From Palsa-506 sp963709075 (GTDB taxonomy: Bacteria > Actinomycetota > Actinomycetes > Streptosporangiales > Streptosporangiaceae), in NCBI GenBank assembly GCA_963709075.1, contig CAVPUY010000004.1:1-64000 (forward strand): 64,000 bases of DNA, in the 5' to 3' direction. The notes under the pieces were generated by a model that saw nothing but the letters and a program-made list of their open reading frames with translations, ran no database searches and had not been told where the DNA came from. The translations under genes and the position numbers were made by a program. Every line of letters begins with the position of its first letter. Position 1 is the stretch's first letter. Shown here one piece after another: positions 35,273 to 43,250 of this stretch.

Positions 35273-36481
35273 TCACCAATCGGCGAACCTGGCCTCGCCG
35301 TCCTGGTACGCGTACACCTGCCTGCCGCCGATCAAGGCCAGCTCGACCCGGCTGAGCACGTTCAGCGGGTCGCCGGACCAGATCGCCAGGTCGGCGTCCT
35401 TGCCCGGCTCGATCGAGCCGAGCCGGTCGTCGATGCCGGCGATCCGGGCCGGGTTGATGGTCAGCGCCTGCAGCGCGGTCTGCGGATCCAGGCCTTCCTT
35501 GACCGACAGCGCAGCCTGGTGGGCCAGGAGGTTGACCGGCACGACGGGATGGTCGGTCGTGATCGCGATCGTCACGCCCGCACGCGCCAGCCTGCCGGGG
35601 TTGGCGATCGACCGGTTCCGCAGCTCGACCTTCGACCGGCTGGTCAGCAGCGGCCCGATGATCACCGGGATGCCCTTGGCCGCGATGATGTCGGCGAGCA
35701 GGTGCGCCTCGGTGCCGTGGTCGATCACCAGGTCGTAGCCGAACTCCTCGGCGATCCGCATAGCGGTGGCGATGTCGTCGGCGCGGTGGCAGTGCTGGCG
35801 CCACGGAATCTCCCGCCGCAGCACCTTGCCGAGCGCCTCGAGCTTCAGGTCCCGGTCGACCGGCTTGCGCTCGCCGGCCGGCTTGCCCTGCTCGGCGTCG
35901 ATCTTCCGCAGGTAGTTGCCGGCCTCGACGAAGGCGCCGCGGATCACCGCGGCGGTGCCGAGGCGGGTGCTCGGCATCTTCTTCCGCTCGCCGTAGACGC
36001 GCTTCGGGTTCTCGCCAAGCGCGGACTTCATCCCGGACGGCTCGCGCAGCACCATCTCGTCGACGGTCCGGCCCCAGCACCTGAGCGCCACCGTCTGGCC
36101 GCCGATCGGGTTCCCGGAGCCCGGATTGACGTTGACCGCCAGCACGCCGCCGCTGATCGCGTCCCGGAATCCGAGGTCGGCAGGGTTGATCGCGTCGAGC
36201 GCGCGGACCTGCGCGGTCACCGGCTCGGTCAGCTCGTTGGTGTCCGAGCCGGCCCAGCCCTCGGCCTCCTCGTGCACGCCGACGTGCCCGTGCGCCTCGA
36301 TGAACCCGGGCAGCACCCAGGAGCCTGCCGCGTCGATCACGCTGGCGCCGTCCGGAACGGCGACGCCGGCGCCGGCGGCCGTGATCTTGCCGTCCTCGAT
36401 GAGCACCGTCCCGCCGTCGGCCGGCTCCCCGGTGATCGGCACTACCCGGCCTCCGACGATCGCCACTGACCTGTCAGCCAT
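35273..36481 (-). CDS. Amidohydrolase family protein (imidazolonepropionase-like TIM barrel)
   Basis: Intact, 402 residues. The start ATG 36481 has an ideal GGAGGAGGAACC site. Features: N-terminal beta-sandwich VAIVGGRVVPITGEP with VLIEDGKITAAGAG; metal motif LPGFIEAHGHVGVHEE (HxH, about residue 67); IPWRQHCHRADDIATAMRIA (third His); LVIDHGTEAHLLADII; TIAITTDHPVVPVNLLAHQA (catalytic Asp); and the sandwich end SIEPGKDADLAIWSGDPLNV. The enzyme hydrolyses a C-N bond in a cyclic or linear amide. The DPLNV-type ending is shared with prolidase-like and imidazolonepropionase-like members, so the substrate is open. Confidence 0.85.
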   Translation of the reverse strand: MADRSVAIVGGRVVPITGEPADGGTVLIEDGKITAAGAGVAVPDGASVIDAAGSWVLPGFIEAHGHVGVHEEAEGWAGSDTNELTEPVTAQVRALDAINPADLGFRDAISGGVLAVNVNPGSGNPIGGQTVALRCWGRTVDEMVLREPSGMKSALGENPKRVYGERKKMPSTRLGTAAVIRGAFVEAGNYLRKIDAEQGKPAGERKPVDRDLKLEALGKVLRREIPWRQHCHRADDIATAMRIAEEFGYDLVIDHGTEAHLLADIIAAKGIPVIIGPLLTSRSKVELRNRSIANPGRLARAGVTIAITTDHPVVPVNLLAHQAALSVKEGLDPQTALQALTINPARIAGIDDRLGSIEPGKDADLAIWSGDPLNVLSRVELALIGGRQVYAYQDGEARFADW

Positions 36482-36670
36482 CCGGTTCCTCCTCCTCATC
36501 CGCGCGCTCACCGCGCGCTGGCCGGTTCCGGGCCCGGCGGCTTGGCTTCGCGCCGCCGTCGCCGTCGCCGTCGCCGGGACCACAGTAACCGGGCATCGCG
36601 TGCGTCCGGCCCGGGTGGCCCGGCACTCCCCGGGTGCGCCGGGGAGTGCCGGGCGGTGTTGGATAGCGGC

Positions 36671-37120
36671 ATGCCTGTCGATGGTGAATACGAGCCGAGC
36701 ACCCAGGCCTGGGTCCGCGACCAGGTCGAGCTGTACGAGAGTTCAGGCGGGACGCAGGGTACGACGCTGCGCGAAACCGGCCTGCCCGTGGTGATCATCA
36801 CGAACCGCGGCGCGAAGACCGGCAAGGTGCGCAAGACGCCGCTGATGCGGGTCGAGCACGAGGGCCGCTATGCGGCGGTCGCGTCGCAGGGCGGCGCCCC
36901 GGCCCACCCGGTCTGGTACTACAACTTCCTCGCTGACCCGCGGGTCGAGCTCCAGGACGGCCCGCAGAAGTGGGACATGACCGCCCGTGAGCTCACCGGC
37001 GATGAGCGGGCGCAGTGGTGGGCGCGCGCGGTCGCCGCTTTCCCGCCGTATGCCGAGTACCAGCGCAAGACCGCCCGCCAGATCCCGGTCTTCGTCCTGG
37101 AGCGGGCCAGCGCGAGCTGA
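36671..37120 (+). CDS. F420H2-dependent nitroreductase/quinone reductase family protein (Ddn-like)
   Basis: Intact, 149 residues. LPVVIITNRGAKTGKVRKTP is the phosphate-binding strand-loop of the deazaflavin-dependent nitroreductase (PF04075) family, followed by LMRVEHEGRYAAVASQGGAP, HPVWYYNFLADPRVELQDG and WWARAVAAFPPYAEYQRKTA with RQIPVFVLE at the end. These split-beta-barrel proteins use reduced F420 to reduce quinones or nitro-compounds, and support an F420-making actinomycete. The ATG at 36671 is the natural start. Confidence 0.88.
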   Translation: MPVDGEYEPSTQAWVRDQVELYESSGGTQGTTLRETGLPVVIITNRGAKTGKVRKTPLMRVEHEGRYAAVASQGGAPAHPVWYYNFLADPRVELQDGPQKWDMTARELTGDERAQWWARAVAAFPPYAEYQRKTARQIPVFVLERASAS

Positions 37121-37123
37121 CCC

Positions 37124-38288
37124 TCACGGCGGCCGGACGACGCCGGACGGCGAGATCCGTGCCGCGCTGGCGCCGAAATCCTCCGCCGACAGGCGGGCGA
37201 CCAAGCCCACTGCTCCGCCGCCGGGCACGGGCCGGCCTTCCCCGGTGAGCTGGACGGGGTAGATGCGGGCCCGCTCGAACCGGCCGCGGGCTGACAGCCT
37301 TACCCGCAGGATGACGCTCTCGGCAAGGTCCCCGGCCACCGAGAAGTCGCCGTAGCTGGCGAAGTCGCCCAGGCTGTAGGCGATCAGGTGGCGGTGGTAG
37401 AACTGCATCCCCCGCACGACGTGCGGCCCGCTGGCGATCACCAGGCTGGCGCCGGAGTTGATCGCCAGGTGGGCGAAAGCCTCGGCGTTACCCCGGTCCT
37501 CGCCGAGGTAGTACTCCTCCCGGCCGGTCACGTGGTCCGCATCTGAGCCCTCCGCCCCGGCGTGCATGTAGACGACGACAACGGCTGCCTTCCGGCTGGC
37601 CCGCCTGATCAGCGCCCGGGCGGCGGGCAGGTCAAGCAGGCCCGCGGTGTAGCTGTAGGGCGCGAAGGCCGTGAGCGCCACCTTGATCCCGTGTGCCCGC
37701 ACCACGGTGATCTCGCCGGGCAGCCCGGTCTGCGCCAGGCCGGCCGCATGAATCGCCCGGACCGTCTGTGCTTGCCCCGCGGCACCGAAGTCGAAGGAAT
37801 GATTGTTGGCATCATTCAGCACGGTGAACCCGGCGTGCTTGAAATACCGTGCGTAGCCGGGCGGATCCCGGAACGCGAAGCAGTCCTTGTCCTTGTCCGG
37901 CTTGCCCGGTGCGCCGCATTTGCTGGTCGCTGCCGTGGTGAGCGTGCCCTCGAGATTGCCGAATACGATCTGGGCGCCCGGGTCAAGGACGGGCCGGACC
38001 GCATCGAGGTACCCGGCCGGGTCCGCGGGCAGGTCCGGCGTGTTCCCGAGCATCATGTCGCCGACCGCGGCCATGCCGACCGAGGCGGCAGGCCGGGCCG
38101 CGCTGCCCTGGCCCGTCCCGTTTCCTCCGGCCGGAGCGGAACCTGCCCGGCTCGGCCGCGGCGAATTGCCGCCGATCGCCGCGCCATCCCCGGCCAGGCC
38201 GGGCGGCCGGCGAGCAGGAGGACATGCCGATCACGACGGCCAGGCTGGCCAGGACGCCGAGCACGCTGATCATCAGGCGCGGCCGCAT
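37124..38288 (-). CDS. CapA family lipoprotein (poly-gamma-glutamate synthesis-like, metallophosphatase fold), one frameshift
   Basis: The N-terminus is a lipoprotein signal, MISVLGVLASLAVVIGMSSC, with Cys near residue 24. After a proline-rich linker containing one break near 38190, the CapA (PGA_cap) fold follows: MAAVGDMMLG, IVFGNLEGTLT (metal Asn-Glu pair), FTVLNDANNHSFDFGAAGQ, VVVVYMHAGAEG, LVIASGPHVVRGMQFYHRHL and IAYSLGDFASYGDFS. About 387 residues. ATG 38288 is preferred to TTG 38297. Family members act outside the cell in capsule or cell-wall polymer handling; the substrate here is unknown. It converges with the Ddn-like gene, only 3 bases apart. Confidence 0.8.
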
Positions 38289-38374
38289 GCGGGTCAACCT
38301 ATCGTCACGGCCGCCCCAAGAGCCGCATATCCAGCCAGGTCAGCAGCGGCCGGGCGGTTCGCCGGGCGGACCAC

Positions 38375-38995
38375 TCAGGCGCCGTCGGCGATCGCCGCGA
38401 CGACGTTGTAGGGCAGGTGCCGGTGATGCACGAGCAGGGCCCTGGCGATCTGCCGGATCTTCAGCCGCATCGGGGTCAGCATCTCCTCGCTGCGGCGCCA
38501 GGCCAGGAACTCGTCGGTGCCGGGATGCTCGCGCAGCGCCCGGCGGAAATGCCGGGCGTCCCCGCCGTCGCCCCGCCACCCCCGCAGCCACGCGCGCAGG
38601 TCGTCGTCGCGCTCCAGCATGGTCCAGTTCATCAGCCGCTCGGCGATCTGGCCGCCGGCGTGGACGACGTAGCCCAGGCCGCTGCCGGCGGTGATGCCGT
38701 GCACCCGGCCGTCGTTATCGCGGCCGTGGTGGATGCTGGCCGAGGTGAAGCTCGCGCCGACCGCCAGCGCGGCCGCTGCGTGGCCGGCCTCGTGCCAGGC
38801 CGTCCTCACTACCGCCCGGCGGGCCGCCCGCAGATCGGGGAAGCAGCCGCAGTCGTAGCGCTGCCTGACCCACTTGCTGGCCGCGATCGACTCGTCGTCG
38901 TAGCGGACGACGCGGCTGAGCTCGGCCCGGATGCTCTCCAGAACGCGCTGGTCAGCCGGCTTGATGCGGTGCGTGTCCGGCCGCAGCCCGGGCAT
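38375..38995 (-). CDS. Hypothetical protein with an HEAGH zinc-peptidase-like motif
   Basis: Intact from ATG 38995, 206 residues. VVRTAWHEAGHAAAALAVGA contains HExxH in the context seen in FtsH-type M41 peptidases, followed by YVVHAGGQIAERLMN, where the A-G-Q-I-A-E run matches the M41 GGRVAEEL segment. LDRDDD-type acidic residues (MLERDDDLRAWL) come next. No AAA+ ATPase domain is present, so it would be a stand-alone peptidase-fold protein. The start overlaps the end of the MBL gene by 44 bases, which indicates coupling or that the true start is further downstream. Confidence 0.6.
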   Translation of the reverse strand: MPGLRPDTHRIKPADQRVLESIRAELSRVVRYDDESIAASKWVRQRYDCGCFPDLRAARRAVVRTAWHEAGHAAAALAVGASFTSASIHHGRDNDGRVHGITAGSGLGYVVHAGGQIAERLMNWTMLERDDDLRAWLRGWRGDGGDARHFRRALREHPGTDEFLAWRRSEEMLTPMRLKIRQIARALLVHHRHLPYNVVAAIADGA

Positions 38996-39620
38996 CGCCG
39001 CCGGCCCGCTCGCCGGCCAGCGCCGTGGCCTCGGCGCCGATCGTGGTGTCGTCGCCGTGCCCGGTGTGCACGACCGTGCCGGCCGGCAGCGCCAGCAGGA
39101 CCTCGCGGACCGACCTGATGATCGTCGGATGATCCGAGTAGGACCGTCCGGTAGCGCCGGGGCCGCCGCTGAAGAGGGTGTCACCGGAGAAGACCACGCC
39201 GAGCGCGGGCGCGTACAGGCACACGCTGCCCGGCGAGTGCCCCGGCGTGTGCAGCACCCGCAGCGGCGTGGCGGCGATCTCGATGACCTCCTCGTGGCCC
39301 AGGTCGCCGTCCGGAACCTGGTCGGGGTAGACCATCCGCCAGAGGACGTGATCGGCCGGATGGAGCAGCACCGGCGCGCCGGCCCGCGCGCCGACGTCCC
39401 GCGCGGCGTTGACATGGTCGTTGTGACCGTGCGTCGAGACGATCGCGGCGAGCCTGCGGTCACCGACGGCCGCCAGGATCGCGTCCGCGTCATGCGCCGC
39501 GTCGATCACGATCACCTCGCGGTCGTCGCCGACCAGCCACACGTTGTTGTCGACCGCGAAATCCTGGCCGTCCAGGGAAAAGGTCCCCGAGGTCACGATC
39601 CGCTCGATGCGTGCCGTCAT
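38952..39620 (-). CDS. MBL-fold metallo-hydrolase (glyoxalase II-like)
   Basis: Intact, 222 residues. STHGHNDHVNAARDVGAR holds the HxHxDH metal motif near residue 60, then LHTPGHSPGSVCLYAPALGV (third His), VVFSGDTLFSGGPGATGRSY (bridging Asp) and VVHTGHGDDTTIGAEA (last His). The start VTSGTFSLDGQDFAVDNNVW is typical of actinobacterial hydroxyacylglutathione-hydrolase-like or mycothiol-conjugate lactonases. ATG 39620 is chosen over TTG 39629. The last 15 residues are low-complexity and overlap the HEAGH gene, so a 1-base error near 38990 could hide an earlier stop. Confidence 0.85.
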   Translation of the reverse strand: MTARIERIVTSGTFSLDGQDFAVDNNVWLVGDDREVIVIDAAHDADAILAAVGDRRLAAIVSTHGHNDHVNAARDVGARAGAPVLLHPADHVLWRMVYPDQVPDGDLGHEEVIEIAATPLRVLHTPGHSPGSVCLYAPALGVVFSGDTLFSGGPGATGRSYSDHPTIIRSVREVLLALPAGTVVHTGHGDDTTIGAEATALAGERAGGDARAAAGHAPHQAG

Positions 39621-39651
39621 GGCAGGCAAGCCTAGAGGGCTACCACGGCGG

Positions 39652-39778
39652 TCATGACATCAGCCATCCGCCGCTGACCTCGATCGTCTGGCCGGTGTCG
39701 TGGCCGTGCCCGCCCGGCACGATGATCCGCAGCGGCCTGCCGGTGGCCGTCGGCGACTGAGCAGGCCAGGCCGCGGCC
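39652..39778 (-). pseudogene. Remnant of a short-chain dehydrogenase C-terminus
   Basis: About 40 codons end in GHDTGQTIEVSGGWLMS at TGA 39652-39654. This is the typical last strand of classical SDR enzymes (TGQTIEVDGG). Nothing upstream in the same frame resembles an SDR core; the DUF2252 stop is directly adjacent. It appears to be the leftover 3' end of a deleted gene. Confidence 0.5.
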
Positions 39779-39782
39779 GGGA

Positions 39783-41222
39783 CTACTCCTCGACGGTCGC
39801 CAGTACGCGGCCGGCCGAGATGGCCTCGAGTAGCTGGTGATAGTCGCGGTCGTTCTGGTCGGCGTAGGCGATGGCGAAGTCGGCGATGGCGCAGTCGAAG
39901 TCCTCGCTGCTGCCCAGGTAGCCGGAGATCACCGTTGCCCGCCCGGTTCTTGCGTGCGCGCGGGCGAGTGCCCAGCCGCAGAGCCTGCCGTAGTAGTTCA
40001 GCTGGTGCGGGTCCATCAGCGGGACGCTCATCGAGCCCTTCATGTCACGGAGCTGCCGCACGTAGTAGTCCTTCGAGGCGGCGAGTATCTGCCGGGAGCC
40101 GGTGCCGCCGGTGCCGATGCCGCTGGTCCAGCCGAGGAACGGGTCGGCGGTGGCCTGGGTGAGCCGCTGGCCGCGGACCACCCGCTCGCCCTGGTGCTTG
40201 TATTCGCTGGCGCCGGCGTACGGCGCGAGGACCGAGTCCTGGGCTTCTTTCAGCTGCAGGAACAGCGGCTCGTCCGGGCGGTCGCCGAGCAGCAGCAAGA
40301 TGAACGCCTCGGTGCCGACCGATCCGACGCCGACGACCTTGCGGGCGAAGTCGCCGAAATAGTAGCGGCGCAGCACCTCGCGGCGGTCTTCTTCCAGGGT
40401 GTCCTGGTACAGCGAGACGGCGTGCCGCAGCTCCGCCAGGATGCCGGGGTGCCGCTCGACCGGGAACCGGACGATCACCGGGTGCGCCAGCCGGATCCGG
40501 TACTGCCCCTCGACCTGGTCGCACATCTTCAGGAACGCCTTCAGGCTGGTCCGTTGCTGTGCCTTGGCGATGTCGCGCTGGCGGCGGCGCACCGCCTCCT
40601 TCGGCTGCATCGCGTCGTACAGGCTGGTTACCTCATCGACGTCGATCCGGGAGTACCAGACCTTCAGGAACCGCATCGCCGCGTAGTTCGTCATCTCGGT
40701 GCGGTAACTGTGCACCGCCAGCCGCGCCGCGGTATGCGCGTCGCGGTCGCGGAACCCGTTGTCGCGCCCGGCGACGGCGAAGCTGGCCGCCAGCCGCTTG
40801 ACATCCCAGTCGAATGGCGCAGGCAGCGTCTCGTCGAAGTCGTTGACGTCGAACACCAGCCGCCGGTCCGGCGCGGCGAACATGCCGAAATTCAGCAGGT
40901 GCGCATCCCCGCACGCCTGCACCCGGATGCCGGTCGTCGGCGTGTGCGCCAGATCCCATGCCATCGGCGCCGCCGCGCCGCGGAAATACGCGAACGGCGA
41001 GGCGGCCATCCGCCCGTACCGGATCGGCACCAGGTCAGGCACCCGGATCCTGGCCTGCTCCTCGAGAATGGCGACCGGGTCCGGCCGGTCCGGCGGCGGC
41101 TCCCACTGCGCATGGCTGGACCGGGACGCCAGCCTGCGCTCATCCCGCCCACGCGAACGCCACTCATCCGGCGTCAGCAACTCATGCGGCGGCGACAGAA
41201 CACCCGGAGACATCCTGGTCAT
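39783..41222 (-). CDS. DUF2252 family protein
   Basis: Intact, 479 residues from ATG 41222. Family strings: DEWRSRGRDERRLASRSSHA, PVAILEEQARIRVPDLVPIR, YGRMAASPFAYFRGAAAPMA, VQACGDAHLLNFGMFAAPDR, VFDVNDFDETLPAPFDWDVK, VVGVGSVGTEAFILLLLGDR and GWALARAHARTGRATVISGY. DUF2252 (PF10009) is related in fold to protein-kinase-like aminoglycoside kinases; the GDAH...DxND pattern resembles their catalytic and metal sites, but no reaction is established. An upstream in-frame ATG at 41309 would add 29 low-complexity residues; GGGGGTCGG before 41222 supports the shorter form. Confidence 0.9.
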   Translation of the reverse strand: MTRMSPGVLSPPHELLTPDEWRSRGRDERRLASRSSHAQWEPPPDRPDPVAILEEQARIRVPDLVPIRYGRMAASPFAYFRGAAAPMAWDLAHTPTTGIRVQACGDAHLLNFGMFAAPDRRLVFDVNDFDETLPAPFDWDVKRLAASFAVAGRDNGFRDRDAHTAARLAVHSYRTEMTNYAAMRFLKVWYSRIDVDEVTSLYDAMQPKEAVRRRQRDIAKAQQRTSLKAFLKMCDQVEGQYRIRLAHPVIVRFPVERHPGILAELRHAVSLYQDTLEEDRREVLRRYYFGDFARKVVGVGSVGTEAFILLLLGDRPDEPLFLQLKEAQDSVLAPYAGASEYKHQGERVVRGQRLTQATADPFLGWTSGIGTGGTGSRQILAASKDYYVRQLRDMKGSMSVPLMDPHQLNYYGRLCGWALARAHARTGRATVISGYLGSSEDFDCAIADFAIAYADQNDRDYHQLLEAISAGRVLATVEE

Positions 41223-41344
41223 GGCAACCGACCCCCGATCGTGACCGCTGCCGGCGGCCATCGCCGTCAGCGAGTCGGCCCAGGGCCCCGGATCGCAGGG
41301 CCTGATCACTAAAGCTTACGGTGACGATTCCAGCATCCCTAGTC

Positions 41345-41453
41345 GCCCTCCGCCAGGCTGCCCTCCGCCAGGCTGCCCTCCGCCAGGCTGCCTCCCGCTG
41401 GGCTGCCTCTCCGCTGGGCTGCCCTCCGCTGGGCTGCCCTCCGCTGGCCGGTG
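41345..41453. repeat. 15-bp tandem repeats at the 3' side of the AlkZ-related gene
   Basis: GCCCTCCGCCAGGCT repeats three times, then GCCTCCCGCTGGGCT-type copies four times (one with an extra base). The period is 15 bp, so each copy would add five residues to an ORF. It lies between the DUF2252 start and the stop of the next leftward gene. Confidence 0.85.
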
Positions 41454-41454
41454 A

Positions 41455-42243
41455 TCAGCCGGCGATCGTGACGTGGCCGTCGACCCGGCGCAGCCGCCCG
41501 GCGCTGACCAGGTCGTCGACGAGCTCGCCGGTCCAGTACCACTGCCAGGAGAACCAGCGCCGCAGCTCGCGCTCGGGCGCAACGACCGCGGCGCGAACGC
41601 CGGCCACGACGAGGTCGCCGAGAGCGCGGCCGGGATCCTGGTCCTGGCCCATCCCGGCGGTGCCGGGATAGGCCTGATCCCAGCGCGCCAGCTCGCTCGA
41701 ATGGGAGTGTCCCTGGCCGGCCGTCATCTGCAGTGACCGGGAGACGATCGCGCCGCAGCGCTCAAGCGGAGACCTCAATGCGTTCAGTTCCTGCCGTTTG
41801 AGCCCGAGATCGGCCCGCAGGTCCTCGATGCTGGCGGGCCCGGCCGCAGCCAGCTGGTCGAGCAGCAGGCGCCAGCCGGGCTCGGCGCTGCGCATGCGGC
41901 TGATCTCGGCCAGGCAGATCGGGTCGAGCAGCCGAGCCACCTCGGCGGACACCAGCAGGTTCTTGCCGCGGTGCACTGCGCTGGCGAGATAGCCGCGCCC
42001 GGCCAGCTCGCCGAACCACGGCCATTTCGTGGCCGGCCAGGTCGCGAAGCCCGGGCTGCCCGGCTTGAACGGGTCCTCGTGGCATGCCTCGTACAGGCTC
42101 GGCAGCGCGCAGTCCGTCGTACGGGTCAGCAGCCCGCGCCCGCGCAGGAACTCCTCGGCCTCGGCCGGCGTGCGCAGCGCGCGGTCAGGCTCAAGCCGGC
42201 ACTCGAACGCCCGCCGCTCAAGCAGCGTGGCCAGTGACTCCAC
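41455..42243 (-). CDS. AlkZ-related winged-helix protein (tentative)
   Basis: Frame open over about 262 codons from GTG 42243: VESLATLLERRAFECRLEPD, CALPSLYEACHEDPFKPGSP, FATWPATKWPWFGELAGRGY, HRGKNLLVSAEVARLLDPIC, ASIEDLRADLGLKRQELNAL, CGAIVSRSLQMTAGQGHSHS and RRWFSWQWYWTGELVDDLVS. The arrangement of winged helices, including a terminal one ending RRVDGHVTIAG, resembles AlkZ/YcaQ-type DNA interstrand-crosslink glycosylases or their relatives, but the catalytic QxQ/QxD motif is not evident. No ribosome site is obvious at the chosen start. The frame extends upstream through tandem repeats that I do not count as coding. Confidence 0.5.
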   Translation of the reverse strand: MESLATLLERRAFECRLEPDRALRTPAEAEEFLRGRGLLTRTTDCALPSLYEACHEDPFKPGSPGFATWPATKWPWFGELAGRGYLASAVHRGKNLLVSAEVARLLDPICLAEISRMRSAEPGWRLLLDQLAAAGPASIEDLRADLGLKRQELNALRSPLERCGAIVSRSLQMTAGQGHSHSSELARWDQAYPGTAGMGQDQDPGRALGDLVVAGVRAAVVAPERELRRWFSWQWYWTGELVDDLVSAGRLRRVDGHVTIAG

Positions 42244-42373
42244 AATGGAAATGATGCCCGGCTCGATAGCGCCTGGCCAGCGCAAAAAGTGCGGGCGGTC
42301 AGCGGGCCGGATGGCCGGCCAGCGGGTGGTGACGCGGATGGCGGCTGCGCGGCGCCGGCGCTGGCGGGCAGCG

Positions 42374-42462
42374 CTGCTGGCATCGGCAGCGCTGCTGGCA
42401 TCGGCAGCGCTGCTGGCATCGGCAGCGCCCGGCAGGCGCACGCCCGGCAGGCGCACGCCGGG
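42374..42462. repeat. 18-bp and 15-bp tandem repeats
   Basis: CTGCTGGCATCGGCAGCG is present three times in a row (about 42376-42429) and is followed by CGGCAGGCGCACGCC twice. Both periods are multiples of three. It lies upstream of the AlkZ-related gene, between it and the divergent DUF5709 gene. Confidence 0.85.
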
Positions 42463-42596
42463 CGTTGATCGGGGGCACCGCGGCCCGGCAGCCCGTCCCC
42501 GCCGGTCCCGGCCTGCACCGCTCTCGCTAGCCTGGCCGGACGCGGCGAGGTCAAGGACAGGCCGGCCGAGGCGACAGCGGAGGGTGAGCACGCGAT

Positions 42597-43046
42597 ATGC
42601 CGGATGAGACTTACGACCCGTCAGCCGGCCTCGACGACAACGAGCTTGAGGATGACGGCACGCTGGACGCCTCCGACACGCTCGAAGGCGACCCGGGCGA
42701 CGACCCGCTGGACACCGGGATCGCGCCGCCGGACCGGTGGTCGGCAGGCGAGAGCTTCGGCACCACGCTGGCGGAGGAGCGGCAGGGTGAGTCGCTCGAC
42801 CAGCTGCTCGCCGAGGAGGAGCCGGACCCGGACCCGTACGCCGATGACGACCTCGCCGACGACGCGGTGCCCGGCGATGTGCAGGACGCCAGGTCAGGTC
42901 GGCTGGTCGCCGCGGACGAGGGAGCACACCCGGACGCCGAGCCCGACCTTGTCGCGCGCGACGTCGGGATCGACGGCGGCGCCGCCGGGGCCGAGGAAGC
43001 GGCCGTCCACGTTCAGGATGAGCCAGGCGGCGTCACCGGCCGCTAG
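42597..43046 (+). CDS. DUF5709 domain protein
   Basis: Intact, 149 residues, very acidic. SAGESFGTTLAEERQGESLD, QLLAEEEPDPDPYADDD, RSGRLVAADEGAHPDAEPDL and VARDVGIDGGAAGAEEAAVH are the typical DUF5709 motifs of actinomycetes. GGAGGGTGAG lies about 13 bases upstream of the ATG. It is probably a disordered cytoplasmic protein; no activity is known. A long hairpin follows the stop, probably ending transcription. Confidence 0.88.
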   Translation: MPDETYDPSAGLDDNELEDDGTLDASDTLEGDPGDDPLDTGIAPPDRWSAGESFGTTLAEERQGESLDQLLAEEEPDPDPYADDDLADDAVPGDVQDARSGRLVAADEGAHPDAEPDLVARDVGIDGGAAGAEEAAVHVQDEPGGVTGR

Positions 43047-43092
43047 CTCCGCCGCGCCCCGCCCGGCCAGCTCCCCCGCGCCCCGGCGGAAC

Positions 43093-43148
43093 GTGGTGGA
43101 TCGCGCGATCGCACACCTCCCAAGGTGTGCGATCGCGCGATCCACCAC
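43093..43148. terminator. Perfect 26-bp inverted repeat with a 4-nt loop
   Basis: The left arm GTGGTGGATCGCGCGATCGC plus ACACCT (43093-43118) is exactly complementary to 43123-43148, with CCCA as loop. The arms hold internal palindromes (GCGATCGC, ATCGCGCGAT). It sits 47 bases after the DUF5709 stop and 103 bases before caxA, on the same strand, with no T run. A factor-independent (I-shaped) terminator is the simplest role; a dispersed palindromic element is the alternative. Confidence 0.75.
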
Positions 43149-43250
43149 CTAGGGACGCGGTCAGCCGCCGGCCCGGGCGGGCGGCCGACACGGCGGCAGC
43201 GCCCGGCTCCGGCCGCCCGGGCGACCGGCCCGGCCCAGTAAGGTGACGAT

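Noticed and set aside
35126..36469. 447-codon rightward frame opposite the amidohydrolase
   Set aside because: Complement of an intact enzyme with a perfect RBS; composition is shadow-like.
39837..41312. 491-codon open frame opposite the DUF2252 gene
   Set aside because: It is the complement of a clearly conserved protein, is rich in V, R, H and P, and has no family motif.
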